Assembly: GCA_039000515.1 (NCBI GenBank)
Contig: JBCFYV010000233.1
Location: forward strand, 1-64,000
Length of the DNA stretch: 64,000 nucleotides
Source: Timema cristinae
Taxonomy: Eukaryota > Arthropoda > Insecta > Phasmatodea > Timematidae
Direction: 5' to 3'
How positions within the stretch are numbered: the stretch's first letter is position 1; every line of letters begins with the position of its first letter. The notes under the pieces are model-generated. The model was not told where the DNA came from. It searched no databases and saw only the letters and a program-made list of their open reading frames with translations. The position numbers and the translations under genes were made by a program. Positions 10,575 to 21,140 of the stretch are shown piece after piece.

Positions 10575-13436
10575 CCACTCCTCCTTAATTATCGCTCTAC
10601 GAAGTTTTACAAATGAGCTTTTAGCAAGTGGTTTAGTCAGAATATCTGCAAGCTGACTTCTGGTTTGAACATGCTCAGGAAGTACAGTCTTACCTATATT
10701 CTGTTGAATGAATTTTCTCGAAATTTCTATGTGCTTTTTACCCTTGGTTGTCTTGCCTTCATGTGAGTTATGCAACATAGTTATTGCTGACTTATTATCA
10801 ACGTACAAGGTAGTTGGTTCATCAGTCTTCAGGATTTTCAATTCCGTGCAGATTCTTCTTGTCCAGCTGACATCATCTATCGAAGAAACAGCAGCTCTGT
10901 ACTCGGCCTCAGCAGTAGAATTTGCTACCACTGGTTGCTTCTTGGAGTACCAAATTACAGGTCCTCCTCTCATCAGCAGTACTCCACTCGTTGACTTTCC
11001 TGACTCTCTGTCTCCTCCGTGATCAGAGTCTGTGTAGGCCACTAGTCTTGATCCTCCATCGAATTTGATGCCATAGTTCACAGTACTCTTCAGATACATG
11101 AACACTCTTCTAATCATTTTCCAATGACTTTTCATTGGTCTGCTGCTGTACCGACTCAGATAATTGACAGCGTAGCTTATATCTGGTCTTGAGATTGTTG
11201 CCAGATAGAGCAGCGATCCGAGAGCCTCTCTGTAGGGGGTTCCCACTGGTACTGGTTTGTCGTTCTTCTGGTTTTCTTCGTCAGTCACCATCCCTTTTTC
11301 GATCGGTGTTGAAGCTGAGTTGCACTGATCAAGATTAAATCTTTTCAGGATTTTTGTGGTGTACTTTGGCTGACTTAAGAAGATTCCATCATGTTCAATT
11401 TTCAATTCCATGCCAAGGTAGGATAGCTTGTCTTGGATCTTCTTCTCATACATGATCTCAAATTGTTCGTTGATCTTTTTCAAGACTTCGAAAATAGCGT
11501 CTTCTCTCTTGCCTATAACTAGACCATCATCGACAAATAATGAGATCATGAATGTCCTGCTCTCATTATAATATATACAAGGATCGTCATCTGTACTAGT
11601 GAATCCAATCTTCTCCAAGTGTGAGGAAATCTTCTCATTCCATTTTCTAGGTGCTTGCTTCAGACCATACAGACTTTTCCGTAGTCTGCACACTTTTTCA
11701 GATCCGTCTTCAAAGCCTTTTGGTTGATGCATATATAGCTCCTCCTCCAGGTCACCATGAAGAAATGCCGTTTTAACATCGAAGGTCACTACTTTCATCT
11801 TCTCAGCTGCTGCATGACTCAACAGCAATCTAATTGATGTGTGACGAGCCACAGGACTAAGGGTATCAGTATAATCAATTCCTTCCTCTTGTTCAAATCC
11901 ACGTGCCACCAGTCGAGCTTTGAATTTTCCATTCGTCTTCTCTCTCAAAACCCAGCGACAGGTGAGTGGTCTAGCATACGGTGGGCACTTCATAAGTTCC
12001 CAAGTCTTCATCCTGATCAGCGAGTCATATTCTTCTTTCATTGCATTGTACCAGTTTGTGTCTTTCAATGCCTCATCCACTGGTATGTCCTGAACTTCAC
12101 CAATCATTGCATTTCCATCTCCTCTGATGTAACTCATCACATAATCAGAGAACCTTGCAGGTTTCTTCAGTGTCTTGCGATCTCTCAATACTCTCTTTTC
12201 TTGTTTAGACGATGTTGATTGTTCATCAATATCTTCGTTTGACTCTTCAATCTGTTCTTCTTGTGTTTCTTCTGCATTACTGGTCGTATCATCATGATCT
12301 GATTCTTCTGATTCCTCTTTTCTATCATCTTCTTCATCTTGATTTGTTGTTTCCTTCTTGAAACTTGATTCAACTTCTGTCTGCTTCTGGCTTCTCATCT
12401 TGGCTTCATTAAAAATAACATTATCCGTACTAATTACTCGACGACTGTTTGATATATACACTCTGTATCCTGTTGAATCTACATCGTATCCTACGAATAT
12501 TCCTTTCTCTGACTTCTTGTCTAGTTTGTTTCTTTTTGGCTTCAGTACAAAACATTCACTTCCGAAGATCCTCATCTTGCTCACATTCATCTTACGACCA
12601 AACCAAAGCTCAGCAGGACTCTTGCCAGGTACTGAACTCGTTCCAGTCTGGTTGATCGTAAAGACTGCGTAGTTTACAGCTTCTGCCCAAAGCGTCTTAC
12701 TCAAATTATTTGCGTGGATAGCTGAACGTGCAGCTTTCACTACGGTTCTCATCTCCCTCTCGATTCTAACATTCTGTTCTGGCGTATATGGATTAGTAAA
12801 GGTGTGAAAAACTCCAAGTTCTTCAAGCAGTTTCCTTGTTTCTTTGTTCTTGATTTCCAATCCGTTGTCTGATCTCAAAGCTTTGACTTTCCTGTCAAAC
12901 TGATTTTCCACCAGCTTCATGAAGATATCCAGTTTTGTGGCTCCTTCATTCTTTGACTTCAAGAAATAGACCGTTCTAAAATGTGAAAAGTCATCCTTGA
13001 ATAACAGAAAATTTTTGGCTCCTCCAATCGACGTAACTTCCATTTCACCAAGATCCACATGGATTAAGTCCAGAGGTTCTTTGGATACTTTCGTGTTGAT
13101 TGGATGTGAGACTCTGTGCTGTTTGCCATAGATGCAGCCTTCACATGTATAATCTTTCCAATCATCCACATACTTGATATTGTTCTTGCTCAAAACGTTT
13201 CGAACGTACTTTACGTTCTGGTGAGCTAGTCGTTCGTGCCAGATCCTGATAGAGTCTGCAATCATACAGATTCCTTGTCCTTCCTTTCGTAGCATCATCT
13301 TGTACAAGTTTCCTTCTCTCTCTGCAATGACTTTCGTGTGTTGACCATCTGAAGTAGCAATTCTAGAAGTCTTTTTGTCTGCCATTTGAATGTACCCCTT
13401 GTCCAAGATCTGTCCTATTGGGAACTTAAAGTACAT
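10572..13436 (-). CDS. pol: copia pol: integrase, reverse transcriptase, RNase H
   Basis: 954 codons. From the N-terminus: integrase zinc-binding HHCC (HERLAHQN to CEGCIYGK, about residues 68-105), integrase core with acidic residues in IHVDLGE, RSDNGLE and RIEREM, an acidic linker (about 345-420), RT (about 490-735) with FDVKTAFLHG and the SLFVDDGLVI active site, then a C-terminal copia-type RNase H with YTDSDHGGD and KSTSG. No internal stop occurs. The protease is not in this frame. It overlaps the gag frame by 11 bases in a different frame, and the sequence normally joining protease to integrase looks shortened here. The element therefore probably cannot make a normal polyprotein. Confidence 0.92.
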   Translation of the reverse strand: MYFKFPIGQILDKGYIQMADKKTSRIATSDGQHTKVIAEREGNLYKMMLRKEGQGICMIADSIRIWHERLAHQNVKYVRNVLSKNNIKYVDDWKDYTCEGCIYGKQHRVSHPINTKVSKEPLDLIHVDLGEMEVTSIGGAKNFLLFKDDFSHFRTVYFLKSKNEGATKLDIFMKLVENQFDRKVKALRSDNGLEIKNKETRKLLEELGVFHTFTNPYTPEQNVRIEREMRTVVKAARSAIHANNLSKTLWAEAVNYAVFTINQTGTSSVPGKSPAELWFGRKMNVSKMRIFGSECFVLKPKRNKLDKKSEKGIFVGYDVDSTGYRVYISNSRRVISTDNVIFNEAKMRSQKQTEVESSFKKETTNQDEEDDRKEESEESDHDDTTSNAEETQEEQIEESNEDIDEQSTSSKQEKRVLRDRKTLKKPARFSDYVMSYIRGDGNAMIGEVQDIPVDEALKDTNWYNAMKEEYDSLIRMKTWELMKCPPYARPLTCRWVLREKTNGKFKARLVARGFEQEEGIDYTDTLSPVARHTSIRLLLSHAAAEKMKVVTFDVKTAFLHGDLEEELYMHQPKGFEDGSEKVCRLRKSLYGLKQAPRKWNEKISSHLEKIGFTSTDDDPCIYYNESRTFMISLFVDDGLVIGKREDAIFEVLKKINEQFEIMYEKKIQDKLSYLGMELKIEHDGIFLSQPKYTTKILKRFNLDQCNSASTPIEKGMVTDEENQKNDKPVPVGTPYREALGSLLYLATISRPDISYAVNYLSRYSSRPMKSHWKMIRRVFMYLKSTVNYGIKFDGGSRLVAYTDSDHGGDRESGKSTSGVLLMRGGPVIWYSKKQPVVANSTAEAEYRAAVSSIDDVSWTRRICTELKILKTDEPTTLYVDNKSAITMLHNSHEGKTTKGKKHIEISRKFIQQNIGKTVLPEHVQTRSQLADILTKPLAKSSFVKLRRAIIKEEW
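10575..10588 (-). other. copia polypurine tract
   Basis: On the minus strand an A/G-rich run (aaggaggagtgg) lies directly before the TG of the 3' LTR, as expected for plus-strand priming. Confidence 0.75.
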
Positions 13437-14571
13437 CTTTCAGACTCACTGGGTTCCAGTTGTTTCCATCATATGCCTCAACATCAATATCTCCGATGGC
13501 AACGCCCTCCAATTCAGTTGCATCTCCAATAACAATGGTAACAGGTTCTTCTAGATGTGTCAGGTGTGAAAACCACTCTCTATGTGAAGTCATATGCTGC
13601 GATGCACCACAGTCCTGAATCCAGACGTTACGTTTATATTGTTTCTGCTTGGCGTGTTTCATCTCTGCACTTGACAAACCAATTGTCAACAAGGCTGGTC
13701 TGTTGCTGCTTGATGTTGTTTTCTTCTGATCGCTCTGTGGACAATCTTTTGCGAAATGTCCTTTTGTTCCGCATGTATTGCACGGATACAGTTTCTTGCA
13801 ATGCTCAGTATATTTCGCACATGGCTTACCTCTGCAATATTTAATAACGTGTCCTTGTTTTCCACATTTATAGCAAGTCACTTTGGACTTCTCTTGCTTG
13901 TTTGCCGGTTGCTGATTTGACTTCTTATGATGTTTCGATACTAGAGCACTATGTGAGGTTAGGTCCGGTGCATTTTCACCAGAACTGATTCTCTCATCCT
14001 CGATCCTCAAGCGTTCAATCAATCTCTCGACAGTTCTATCTGCTCCTGTGACGGTATCCCAGGCTGTCCTAAAATGTGCCAGCTTCTGAGGTAGTACGCT
14101 GATAATCCTGGTGATAATCCAGTTAGATCTCATCGGGTCATTCTCACTTGCTAGTTCATCGGCAATCTGCACAACCTCCATACAATTTTCCACGGCTGAC
14201 TTGTTTTCATCATAAGTGAAGCTGAAAAATTTTCTCTGCAGACCTTCTACAGTGACATCTGTCACAGTACCATACAAACTTGTCAATTTCTCTAACATTT
14301 GTCTTGACGTTGTACAATTTGCAATTTTGATCGCAATATTACTACTAACATTTAAGCCTATTAAAGTCTGAGCCTCAAGGTCCTTGTTGACCCACTCTAT
14401 ATCTTGCTCATCATTAGCGCCACCTGCTGGCTTTACAGTGAGACCACTTACAATATTATATAAACCTTTTGACTTTAATGTTAGAATTAATTTAAATTTC
14501 CAAGATACAAAATTGAATTTTCCTTGAGCATCTTCACTTAAAGTTTCTGAATGAGATCTTACAGTGTCCAT
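13426..14571 (-). CDS. gag: copia gag with start of protease
   Basis: 381 codons from ATG at 14571. Residues 1-200 form a copia-type gag (UBN2-like). Two zinc knuckles follow: CYKCGKQGHVIKYC (CX2CX4HX4C) and CNTCGTKGHFAKDC. The retroviral-type aspartic protease starts with IQDCGASQHMTS; copia proteases usually carry DSGA, so DCGA is a substitution next to the catalytic Asp. The frame stops at 13426, soon after SLKDVL, where related elements continue into integrase. A small indel there separates gag-protease from pol. Confidence 0.9.
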   Translation of the reverse strand: MDTVRSHSETLSEDAQGKFNFVSWKFKLILTLKSKGLYNIVSGLTVKPAGGANDEQDIEWVNKDLEAQTLIGLNVSSNIAIKIANCTTSRQMLEKLTSLYGTVTDVTVEGLQRKFFSFTYDENKSAVENCMEVVQIADELASENDPMRSNWIITRIISVLPQKLAHFRTAWDTVTGADRTVERLIERLRIEDERISSGENAPDLTSHSALVSKHHKKSNQQPANKQEKSKVTCYKCGKQGHVIKYCRGKPCAKYTEHCKKLYPCNTCGTKGHFAKDCPQSDQKKTTSSSNRPALLTIGLSSAEMKHAKQKQYKRNVWIQDCGASQHMTSHREWFSHLTHLEEPVTIVIGDATELEGVAIGDIDVEAYDGNNWNPVSLKDVL

Positions 14572-14907
14572 ACTGACTGATTTTAATATAAATTTATCAA
14601 TGTAATTAATTTAACTTGACTATACGTGAATTAAGTCTTTCAAAATTTTCAATACAATTTGACTTGACGTTATAATACTGTTCTAATTATAATAAGTAAA
14701 TATGAAACATAAAATGACGTGTCGCTCGAAAAATTTCACGGCTTGTTGCTTGCTGTCGACGTGTGTTTGGCTTGCTGCATGCGGCGTACGACTTGCTACT
14801 TACGGCTTACTGCTCACGTCTTGCGGCTTCAACTTGTTGCTTTCGGCTTGCAAATTATTTGCTTTTCCTTGTCTTTGCTTTTGTCCACGTTGTCCTACAG
14901 CACTGTC
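14572..14907 (-). other. copia 5' leader
   Basis: Untranslated region between PBS and gag. On the plus strand, 14740-14850 is rich in imperfect cttgctg/cggctt repeats. No ORF belonging to the element lies here. Confidence 0.6.
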
Positions 14908-14924
14908 CTGGGCCCATAACCTAT
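14908..14924 (-). other. copia primer-binding site, half-tRNA-iMet type
   Basis: On the minus strand the bases after the 5' LTR read ataggttatgggcccag. This complements the anticodon-arm region of initiator tRNA-Met (ctgggcccataacc), not its 3' CCA end. Drosophila copia is known to prime from a cleaved iMet tRNA at this region. Confidence 0.85.
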
Positions 14925-15231
14925 TGACTTTTGGGACAGCAAAGACACAGGTTGTTGATTTTACAAAGTTTATTGAACAAATTAATAACTTTTGGTTGTC
15001 TATGCCGGTAAATAACAAAGGTAAATAACAAATATTCGACACGTCATTTAATTCTTGTCTTTCTATGTTGTGTCTGATATTTTACTTAAACTTTAAAAAT
15101 GATAACAATAAAAAAAATTCAAGTTGTTCTTATAATTAATAACAATGCAAAAACAAAAGATAAATTTTCGCGTTACATGTCTACTAACAAAAACAATGAA
15201 TAAATTAATAGTTGAGCGACAATTAACCTCA
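14925..15231 (-). repeat. copia 5' LTR
   Basis: Pairs with 10270-10574. It contains the transcription start for the element by family rule; I could not single out a TATA box with confidence. Confidence 0.9.
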
Positions 15232-15248
15232 ACAAATTTGAAACACTA

Positions 15249-16365
15249 CTACCTCATATCCTCAAGTTTTTTATTTTTTCTGGAAGTTTGAGCTTCCATG
15301 ATGTAGGCAGGATCTCTGCATCTCATTTCTCGTCTTATTCGACTATCTATAATCTCAGGAGCTATACAATGTAAGTAAAATCTTTGTAGTTTGGGCAGCA
15401 TCGTGTCATTCCATAGTTTTATATCTTTGAAAACTCTCTCAATAAAGATATCATTTTCAGCATAAACAACAAAATTACAGAATTTCCTCTCTGTAATGTT
15501 TAACTGCCCTTGTATTTGATAATAATACACATGGCAGGTTTTCAATGTTAGTTGGTCACTTTTTAATTGCAAGCATAAGTTTTTCTTTCCATTACTAATA
15601 GAGTCTTTAAGACTTCCACTGCCAATCGAAGGGATACATTTGATTTCAACTATGCCATCAGCACCAACCAAGGCATCAGGACTTGCACCCAAATAAGCTA
15701 CGTCTCTATATATAAATAAACCACATGGTTCCGTTTTAACACCTTTAATCTTTTCGTATGCCTTTAGTGCATCCTTTTCGTGAAGACGCACATATTGTAT
15801 GGCTTCACTGTGGAGTTCCTTCCGAAAAAGAATGTTCTTAACCAAATTATGACAAGGTGTAGCTTCGAGACGCCGAACTACCGCACCAAAGCTTGAAGCG
15901 GTTAGGCGGTCAAGCCTTGCACCACGCCATTTTGCATTATCATGTTGACCCACGGTACATCTCTCCAGGGCTTCTCGTTTTTCTATCGAATCAACTTCTT
16001 CTGCCATTTTCTTAAGAAATTTGTCGATTTGATTAGTTACTTCATCTGAAGGCATGTCTGGCTCAATAGCTTCTGGTCCGTAATCAAAATCAAAAGGACA
16101 ATAGCTTTTTCCTTTTCTCTTGGAACCTTTATTTGATAAAGTATACCTTTTGTTGAGATTAGATCTAATCTTTTCTCTCCGTGTACATAATTTCTTGAAA
16201 CTTTTGCCGGGACTTTTTCCTGACATTTTTTTCCATGGACTCAAATGCCACACTGGACCAGCTGAATGAGATATGGCTGCTCCTATAGCCCTTCGTTTGT
16301 ATGAACCGCGTTTGGCGTAGTCAACTCTTTTCCCACCTGTAGCCTTTGACACTAAGCTCATTAAT
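15249..16365 (-). CDS. YqaJ-like PD-(D/E)XK nuclease exon
   Basis: The best kept exon of the pseudogene, open for 370 codons from an internal Met. N-terminal region is Lys/Arg-rich (SPWKKMSGKSPGK). Around residues 150-240 it has LTASSFGAVVRR, then CGLFIYRDVAYLGASPD and GIVEIKC. The D and E-X-K of the lambda-exonuclease/YqaJ metal site are all present. A 24-base T tract (minus strand) precedes its cag acceptor. The stop lies 17 bp from the copia LTR. It could be mis-annotated as a stand-alone nuclease gene. Confidence 0.8.
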
Positions 16366-16523
16366 CTGAAAAAAAAAAAAAAAAAAAAAAAAAACAGAAT
16401 TTATTGTTTCATAAAATGTTGCGGGTGTAAGCTCAAAAAATAAGTTTCAGTAAATTATGAGCAAATTTGACCCTCATATTTGTTAAAACATAGCTTCATC
16501 CAACTAACCTAAGCTAACTTTTC

Positions 16524-16720
16524 AGTACCACGTATTAATACCCATTCAGGTTATACAAATATGTACTAATTATGGTTAAGGGTTAGGGATTAATATGGTT
16601 AAATCTAGAGTAAGTGTGCCCACATTAGCGAGGAGAGAAAGTGGGAAATAATTTAGGATAAAACAACCCTCAGTGCATCCGTCCGGGATCAACACTCAAT
16701 CTCCCTGTCTTCGGCGAACC
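16524..16720 (-). repeat. SINE copy in the exon C-D intron
   Basis: Tail (agtaccacgtattaatac) at left, body (gtgtgcccacattagcgagg) in the middle, worn B-box complement near 16680. Minus orientation. It lies inside the intron of the Mutator/YqaJ pseudogene. Confidence 0.7.
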
Positions 16721-17510
16721 TAAATATTAATTAATTACATAAGCAAACTTAATAAAGTGTCGTATTTTAATTTGTTAGCTAGTTTAACGAAAAAAAAATA
16801 TTGTACCTCTCTGCCTGGTTTGTTGTTTTGTTGAAAACCAAACGGTCTGAATTTCGAATTAATCTGTCCATAAGCTTCATAATAGGACAAATCAAATTAC
16901 TTTATACCAGTCGCGAAAGGACATTTTCTTCTTCGCTGTCCTTTCTTCGACAAAAAGTCCCTTGACAGTAGTCGTGTTTCCCACACACATGATCTTAAGC
17001 AATAAAAAGATCTTGTCTGAGCACTTTACACGCCTCTAAGTGGTCGTCCAATTTTGAGGCTTCTGCAATGGCTGTCCTCACACCCTTGACTAAGCGCTCA
17101 ATGCGATTTACTCCATTTACATGTTCTGTTAGTATCTTTCTGCCTTCTAAGGCGTAAGACGTGTTGGCAGCAAGTTTATGAAGCCCATCACTGAACCCTC
17201 TAGTAATGTGATTAGAGCACTTGATTTTTTGTATGTGTCGACCGTACGACACCCTCTCCTGCAAACGTGCGTACACACTTGAATCTCCATCCCCGATGTA
17301 ATTGAGATATACTAGTCCATGTTGCTGTACACTTTGATTGAAGCCCTCAACAATTATGTCCTGTTACATTCCAGTTGCTGGTCCTGTGTAGTTCTTATAG
17401 CATATGTGATCGGGTATAGTTTTTTATTTTATTTGTGATGAGCACAAAATAACAAAATAAATTGCGTACTCCCAAAAATAGAACTTTGTTTCCGCCCTAA
17501 TAATTACACC

Positions 17511-18546
17511 CTGAAACAAAAACAAAAAATTGTGATAAAAATTAAATTTATAGAATTTTAAAATATTTATATAAAAGAACTATCTATATACTATCACGGT
17601 GAGTGAAAAAATACAACAGGCTTTAGTAAACTAACATAATCCTCCGAGGGGAATAATGATAATACTAATAGTAAATCATCCTATGCCCGCATTTATGTGG
17701 AGAGATAGTGGGAAACCATTTAGAGAAAACCACCCTCTGTTCGCCCAACCAAGATTCGAACCTCGATATTTCCATCATTGGTTGTTTATTCTATTGTGTA
17801 GTGAGGATTTAGAACATGCAGCCACCGAAGCAGTTATGAACATTAAGGAAAGCCGGAAACTTTTTAAGTAAATCACTTTGAAAGCAATTTGGATCTGATA
17901 GAACTAATATTATTGTATACGGCCTAATATTTTAAAAATTATTTGCGCCTGTGTTTGATTTTTAACGCCATAATAGTATCCTGTAAATGTGTCAACGGCA
18001 CTCGGATATCGCTACTTCTAAATTTCACTTAGACAACAATTATTAAAGTTATCTTTTACTAACATAAATTCGTAATTTATACTTTGATCCATGGTAAAAT
18101 AAAGGTGGTTGAACTGTTCGGATTAAACCAGTTTGAATAAAGTTTACGTGAGTATGCATTATACAAGATTATCCTATAATTAATATCACTGTTAAACTTA
18201 TCATAAGTTTATAGTATTTTTTGTGAGTTTTCTTTGAAAGACTATTTTATGAAAGTATAACCAACCTAAACATTAACACTAATGGTCTCAGCTTAGAATT
18301 CAAATAAGATAGATGATTAGTCCTTAAGTAAGATTTTATTTGACTCAAAATAGTTTAATTTTTTTGCGTTTTTTATGTCAATGAGCCTGCTATTAGAAAT
18401 TTTCCATAGTCAATTAACATAGTAAAAACTATATCAGGTAGGCCTACAGTATTTAATTTACCATAAAGGGAACATTATATTTCACAACGCTAGAATTTTG
18501 ACCCAGCCAGGAATCTATCTGTGAGTTTTTAATATTTAGTTGGATG
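17511..18546. other. Intron B-C, left part
   Basis: AT-rich intron sequence of the Mutator/YqaJ gene. A minus-strand SINE fragment (about 17676-17838, with atgcccgcatttatgtggag and ccaagattcgaacctcg) is included. A TAGGCCTA motif lies near 18439. Nothing else recognised. Confidence 0.55.
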
Positions 18547-18554
18547 GTCTAACC

Positions 18555-21140
18555 CACTGGTTCCCAACCTTTTGTGGCTCATCTCCACTTTCTGGAGGTT
18601 GACTAACACCTGTCGCCCCCTTTTCATTTTCATTGTATGCCTAATTTTAATTTGAGGTAAAGTGTAAATAATAAAGCAGTTTTATTATTTTAAACAATTT
18701 TACTACCGTATATAAAAACAACCAAAGCAATTTTATCCGGTCACTCTTAAATCAAATAGAAAAAAAATTAAAATGTACAATTTTTACAGATTTTTTTAAG
18801 AACAAAGAAGTGAAATAATTAACTAAGACCATTTACGTACATTTAAAAAACAGGAGTACATGTTTTCATTTTTAAATTGGAATCTGGAAAAATTAAGAAA
18901 GTTGACAGTTAAAATTTGAAAAAATAAATGAAAGTTAGAAAACTTTGTTATTGTTTTATTTTACCTTTTCAGTGACTGCCTTGTGCTTGCTGGATATCAG
19001 TTAAAGCTTGAATATCCAGCTTTATGTTCGTCAAGTTCAGGCGCAGTCTCCTTTGAGGCAAATGACCAACTTATTTTTTTGTTTTGTGAGGAGCTGGACA
19101 ACAGAACTAAATCCTTTTTCAACTAAATAGGTTGACGGGAAAGAGATGAGAAGGGGTTCAGTTTTTCCATACAGTTGTGGATAAGTGTCCATAAGCTTCA
19201 CCCAGACTAGCTTATAACCACTCTGCTTGAAAATGATTTTCGCTTCACAGTCATACTTCAGAGCTATAAACTTTGTCTGCAAAGAGTTATCAAGCTTATC
19301 CACAGCTTCAAATGAGAATGGATCTAGAATCCAATCAATAATTTGTAGCTTGGTCAAATCTTCAAATATTGATTCCATGTCAGTTTTTAACTGGTCAAGG
19401 TGATCAGTAAAAATTAAGATTTTGTCTTCTGGGAGTTCAGGAGTCTCGTTATCTGACACTGAACACTTTTTAAGAGTCGGAAACTGAATCAGCTCTTTAT
19501 GGCCAATATTTACCTTGTGCATATCAAACTTGGCGATGGATTATGAAATAATTCCTTTGGCCTTGATAAGGTTCATCTTGTTTCCTTGAAGCCTTATATT
19601 GACTTCGTTCATTTTATCAAAAATATCTGTAAGGTACGCAAGGTCCAACTTGCATTGCTTCAAATTCTCACTTAAAACAGGATCAGACGTGTCGAGAAAC
19701 TCAGTAACCGTGTCAAATAATTCGAAGAAACGGCGCAAACAGTTTCCTTTGGAAAGCCACCTCACGGTCGTATGTAGAAGCAAGCGTTCGAATTCCTCAT
19801 CATTTTCATGGAAAAGTTGTCGGAACAGACGGTCATTGAGGGAATTAGCTTTGATCTTGTTGACACCAGTAATAACCAGTTGTGGGGTTTCATGCAAGAC
19901 ACCACTCAATTTTTTCGCAGCTAAGTGTTGACGATGAATGACACAGTGAATAGTGATGACCTCTGGCACTTCTTTCTTAAAGTGGGCTAGAAACCCAGCA
20001 TGACAACCTGACATGGCAGGAGCACCGTCTGTTGCGCAAGCACTCACGTTTGTTAGGGGAATCTCTATTTCCTCAAAATAATCTTACACCACTTTAAAAA
20101 TCGACGATCCCTTCGTATCAGTGATCAAAGTTCTAGCAAACAACATTTCCTCGGTAATGTCCTTTTGTTTATTAATAAACCTCACATAAGCTAATAAAAT
20201 TGCTTTGTAATCAATCACAGTTGATTCATCAATCTGCAATGCAAATTTACTTTTTTTCAACAAATTGGTGAGTTTATATTCAACGTCTGTGGTCATTTCA
20301 TCAATTCGCTCAAAGGAACCGATTGACTTAACTTATTACTAGGGCCCTCGCCTAGCATGATTTCAACTTTTTTTTTTGTTAGCTTGTAAAACAAGTGTTT
20401 TGCCAATTATGTGAGATTTACCACATTTAGCGACCAATAAAAACACCTCGTTAGAAGCAAGAAGACCTTTGTCAAGATTGGTTGCTCGTTTTTTAAATAA
20501 TTCACTCACATTAGGCCGTTTATCAGCTTTAGCTTTGAGGTGTTGAAAATAACTAAGTTCTTTACTCACTTTATCACTGTGTACTCTTGATAAATGATCT
20601 TTCATTCGCGAAGGCTTCATGGTTTCATTACTAGTAAATATTTTATCGCACAAAAGACAATGTGGAAACTGCACATTTTGCGGTGACGCGATAAAACCTA
20701 ATTTTAAATACTCAGCTGAGTATTGACAACACTTCTTCTTTTTTGAATCCATTGTGCATGAACTTCTACACTTAAAAACCAACGCACAAAAACTGATGGT
20801 GAGGCACACAAAGGCTAGTGAAGACTGAAGACGAATGTAGGTCAATGGCAAGTGTGTTGTGATGGAAGGAGGGGGAGGGGGTTGAGTCACCAGTCAGCCG
20901 TGCTGAGCAACAACAGGTGGGGACTGTGGGGTGGGGACAGGTGGGGGTGAGTGCAGTGATCTCGCCGGCTGAGAATATCCAGTGACTTGTGCTACTCGGC
21001 AACTTCTACTGTACAGTACTATTTTAATTTCCCCCCTTTGAATACTCATCGCCCCCAAATCACCCCCCACTTATTTATTGCCCCCCTAATAACCCAAATC
21101 GCCCACTTGGGGGCGATTGCCCCCAGGTTGGGAACCACTG
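18555..21140 (-). mobile_element. hAT transposon (2.59 kb) with perfect 8-bp target duplication
   Basis: Ends are CACTGGTTCCCAACCT at left and, read inward from the right, CAGTGGTTCCCAACCT. The flanking duplication gtctaacc is exact at 18547-18554 and 21141-21148, which fixes the boundaries. It carries a decayed transposase on the minus strand. It lies in an intron of the Mutator/YqaJ pseudogene, so it inserted after that gene did, or while the gene was already there. Confidence 0.93.
19037..20752 (-). pseudogene. hAT transposase, ZBED5/SCAND3-like, broken
   Basis: Starts at an ATG at 20752 (MDSKKKKCC). A BED-type zinc finger follows (CLLC to HLSRVH, about residues 30-60). The first catalytic region is QIDESTVIDYK (20296-20084 piece), the second CATDGAPAMSGC (20047-19541 piece), and the C-terminal dimerisation part has STYLVEKGFSSVVQLLTKQKN (19522-19037 piece). 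At least three stops or frameshifts separate the pieces near 20363, 20065 and 19530, so it is inactive. The organisation matches vertebrate ZBED5/SCAND3 relatives of hAT. Confidence 0.85.

Larger units (their letters stand above)
10270..15231 (-). mobile_element. Complete copia-type LTR retrotransposon (4.96 kb)
   Basis: Two LTRs of about 305 bp (10270-10574 and 14925-15231) start TG and end CA on both strands and differ at only a few positions, implying a fairly recent insertion. Between them, on the minus strand, lie a PBS, a leader, gag, an interrupted protease-integrase junction, RT, RNase H and a PPT. Domain order (integrase before RT) is that of Ty1/copia. The outer flanks (tttat at left, acaaa at right) do not form a clear 5-bp target duplication. 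It sits 17 bp beyond the stop codon of the Mutator/YqaJ gene. Confidence 0.92.

Noticed and set aside
10708..12672. Plus-strand ORFs up to 125 codons
   Set aside because: Shadows of the copia pol gene on the minus strand.
10265..15236. 5-bp target duplication for copia
   Set aside because: tttat and acaaa do not match. Shifting the boundaries to use nearby aattt would break the TG...CA LTR ends.
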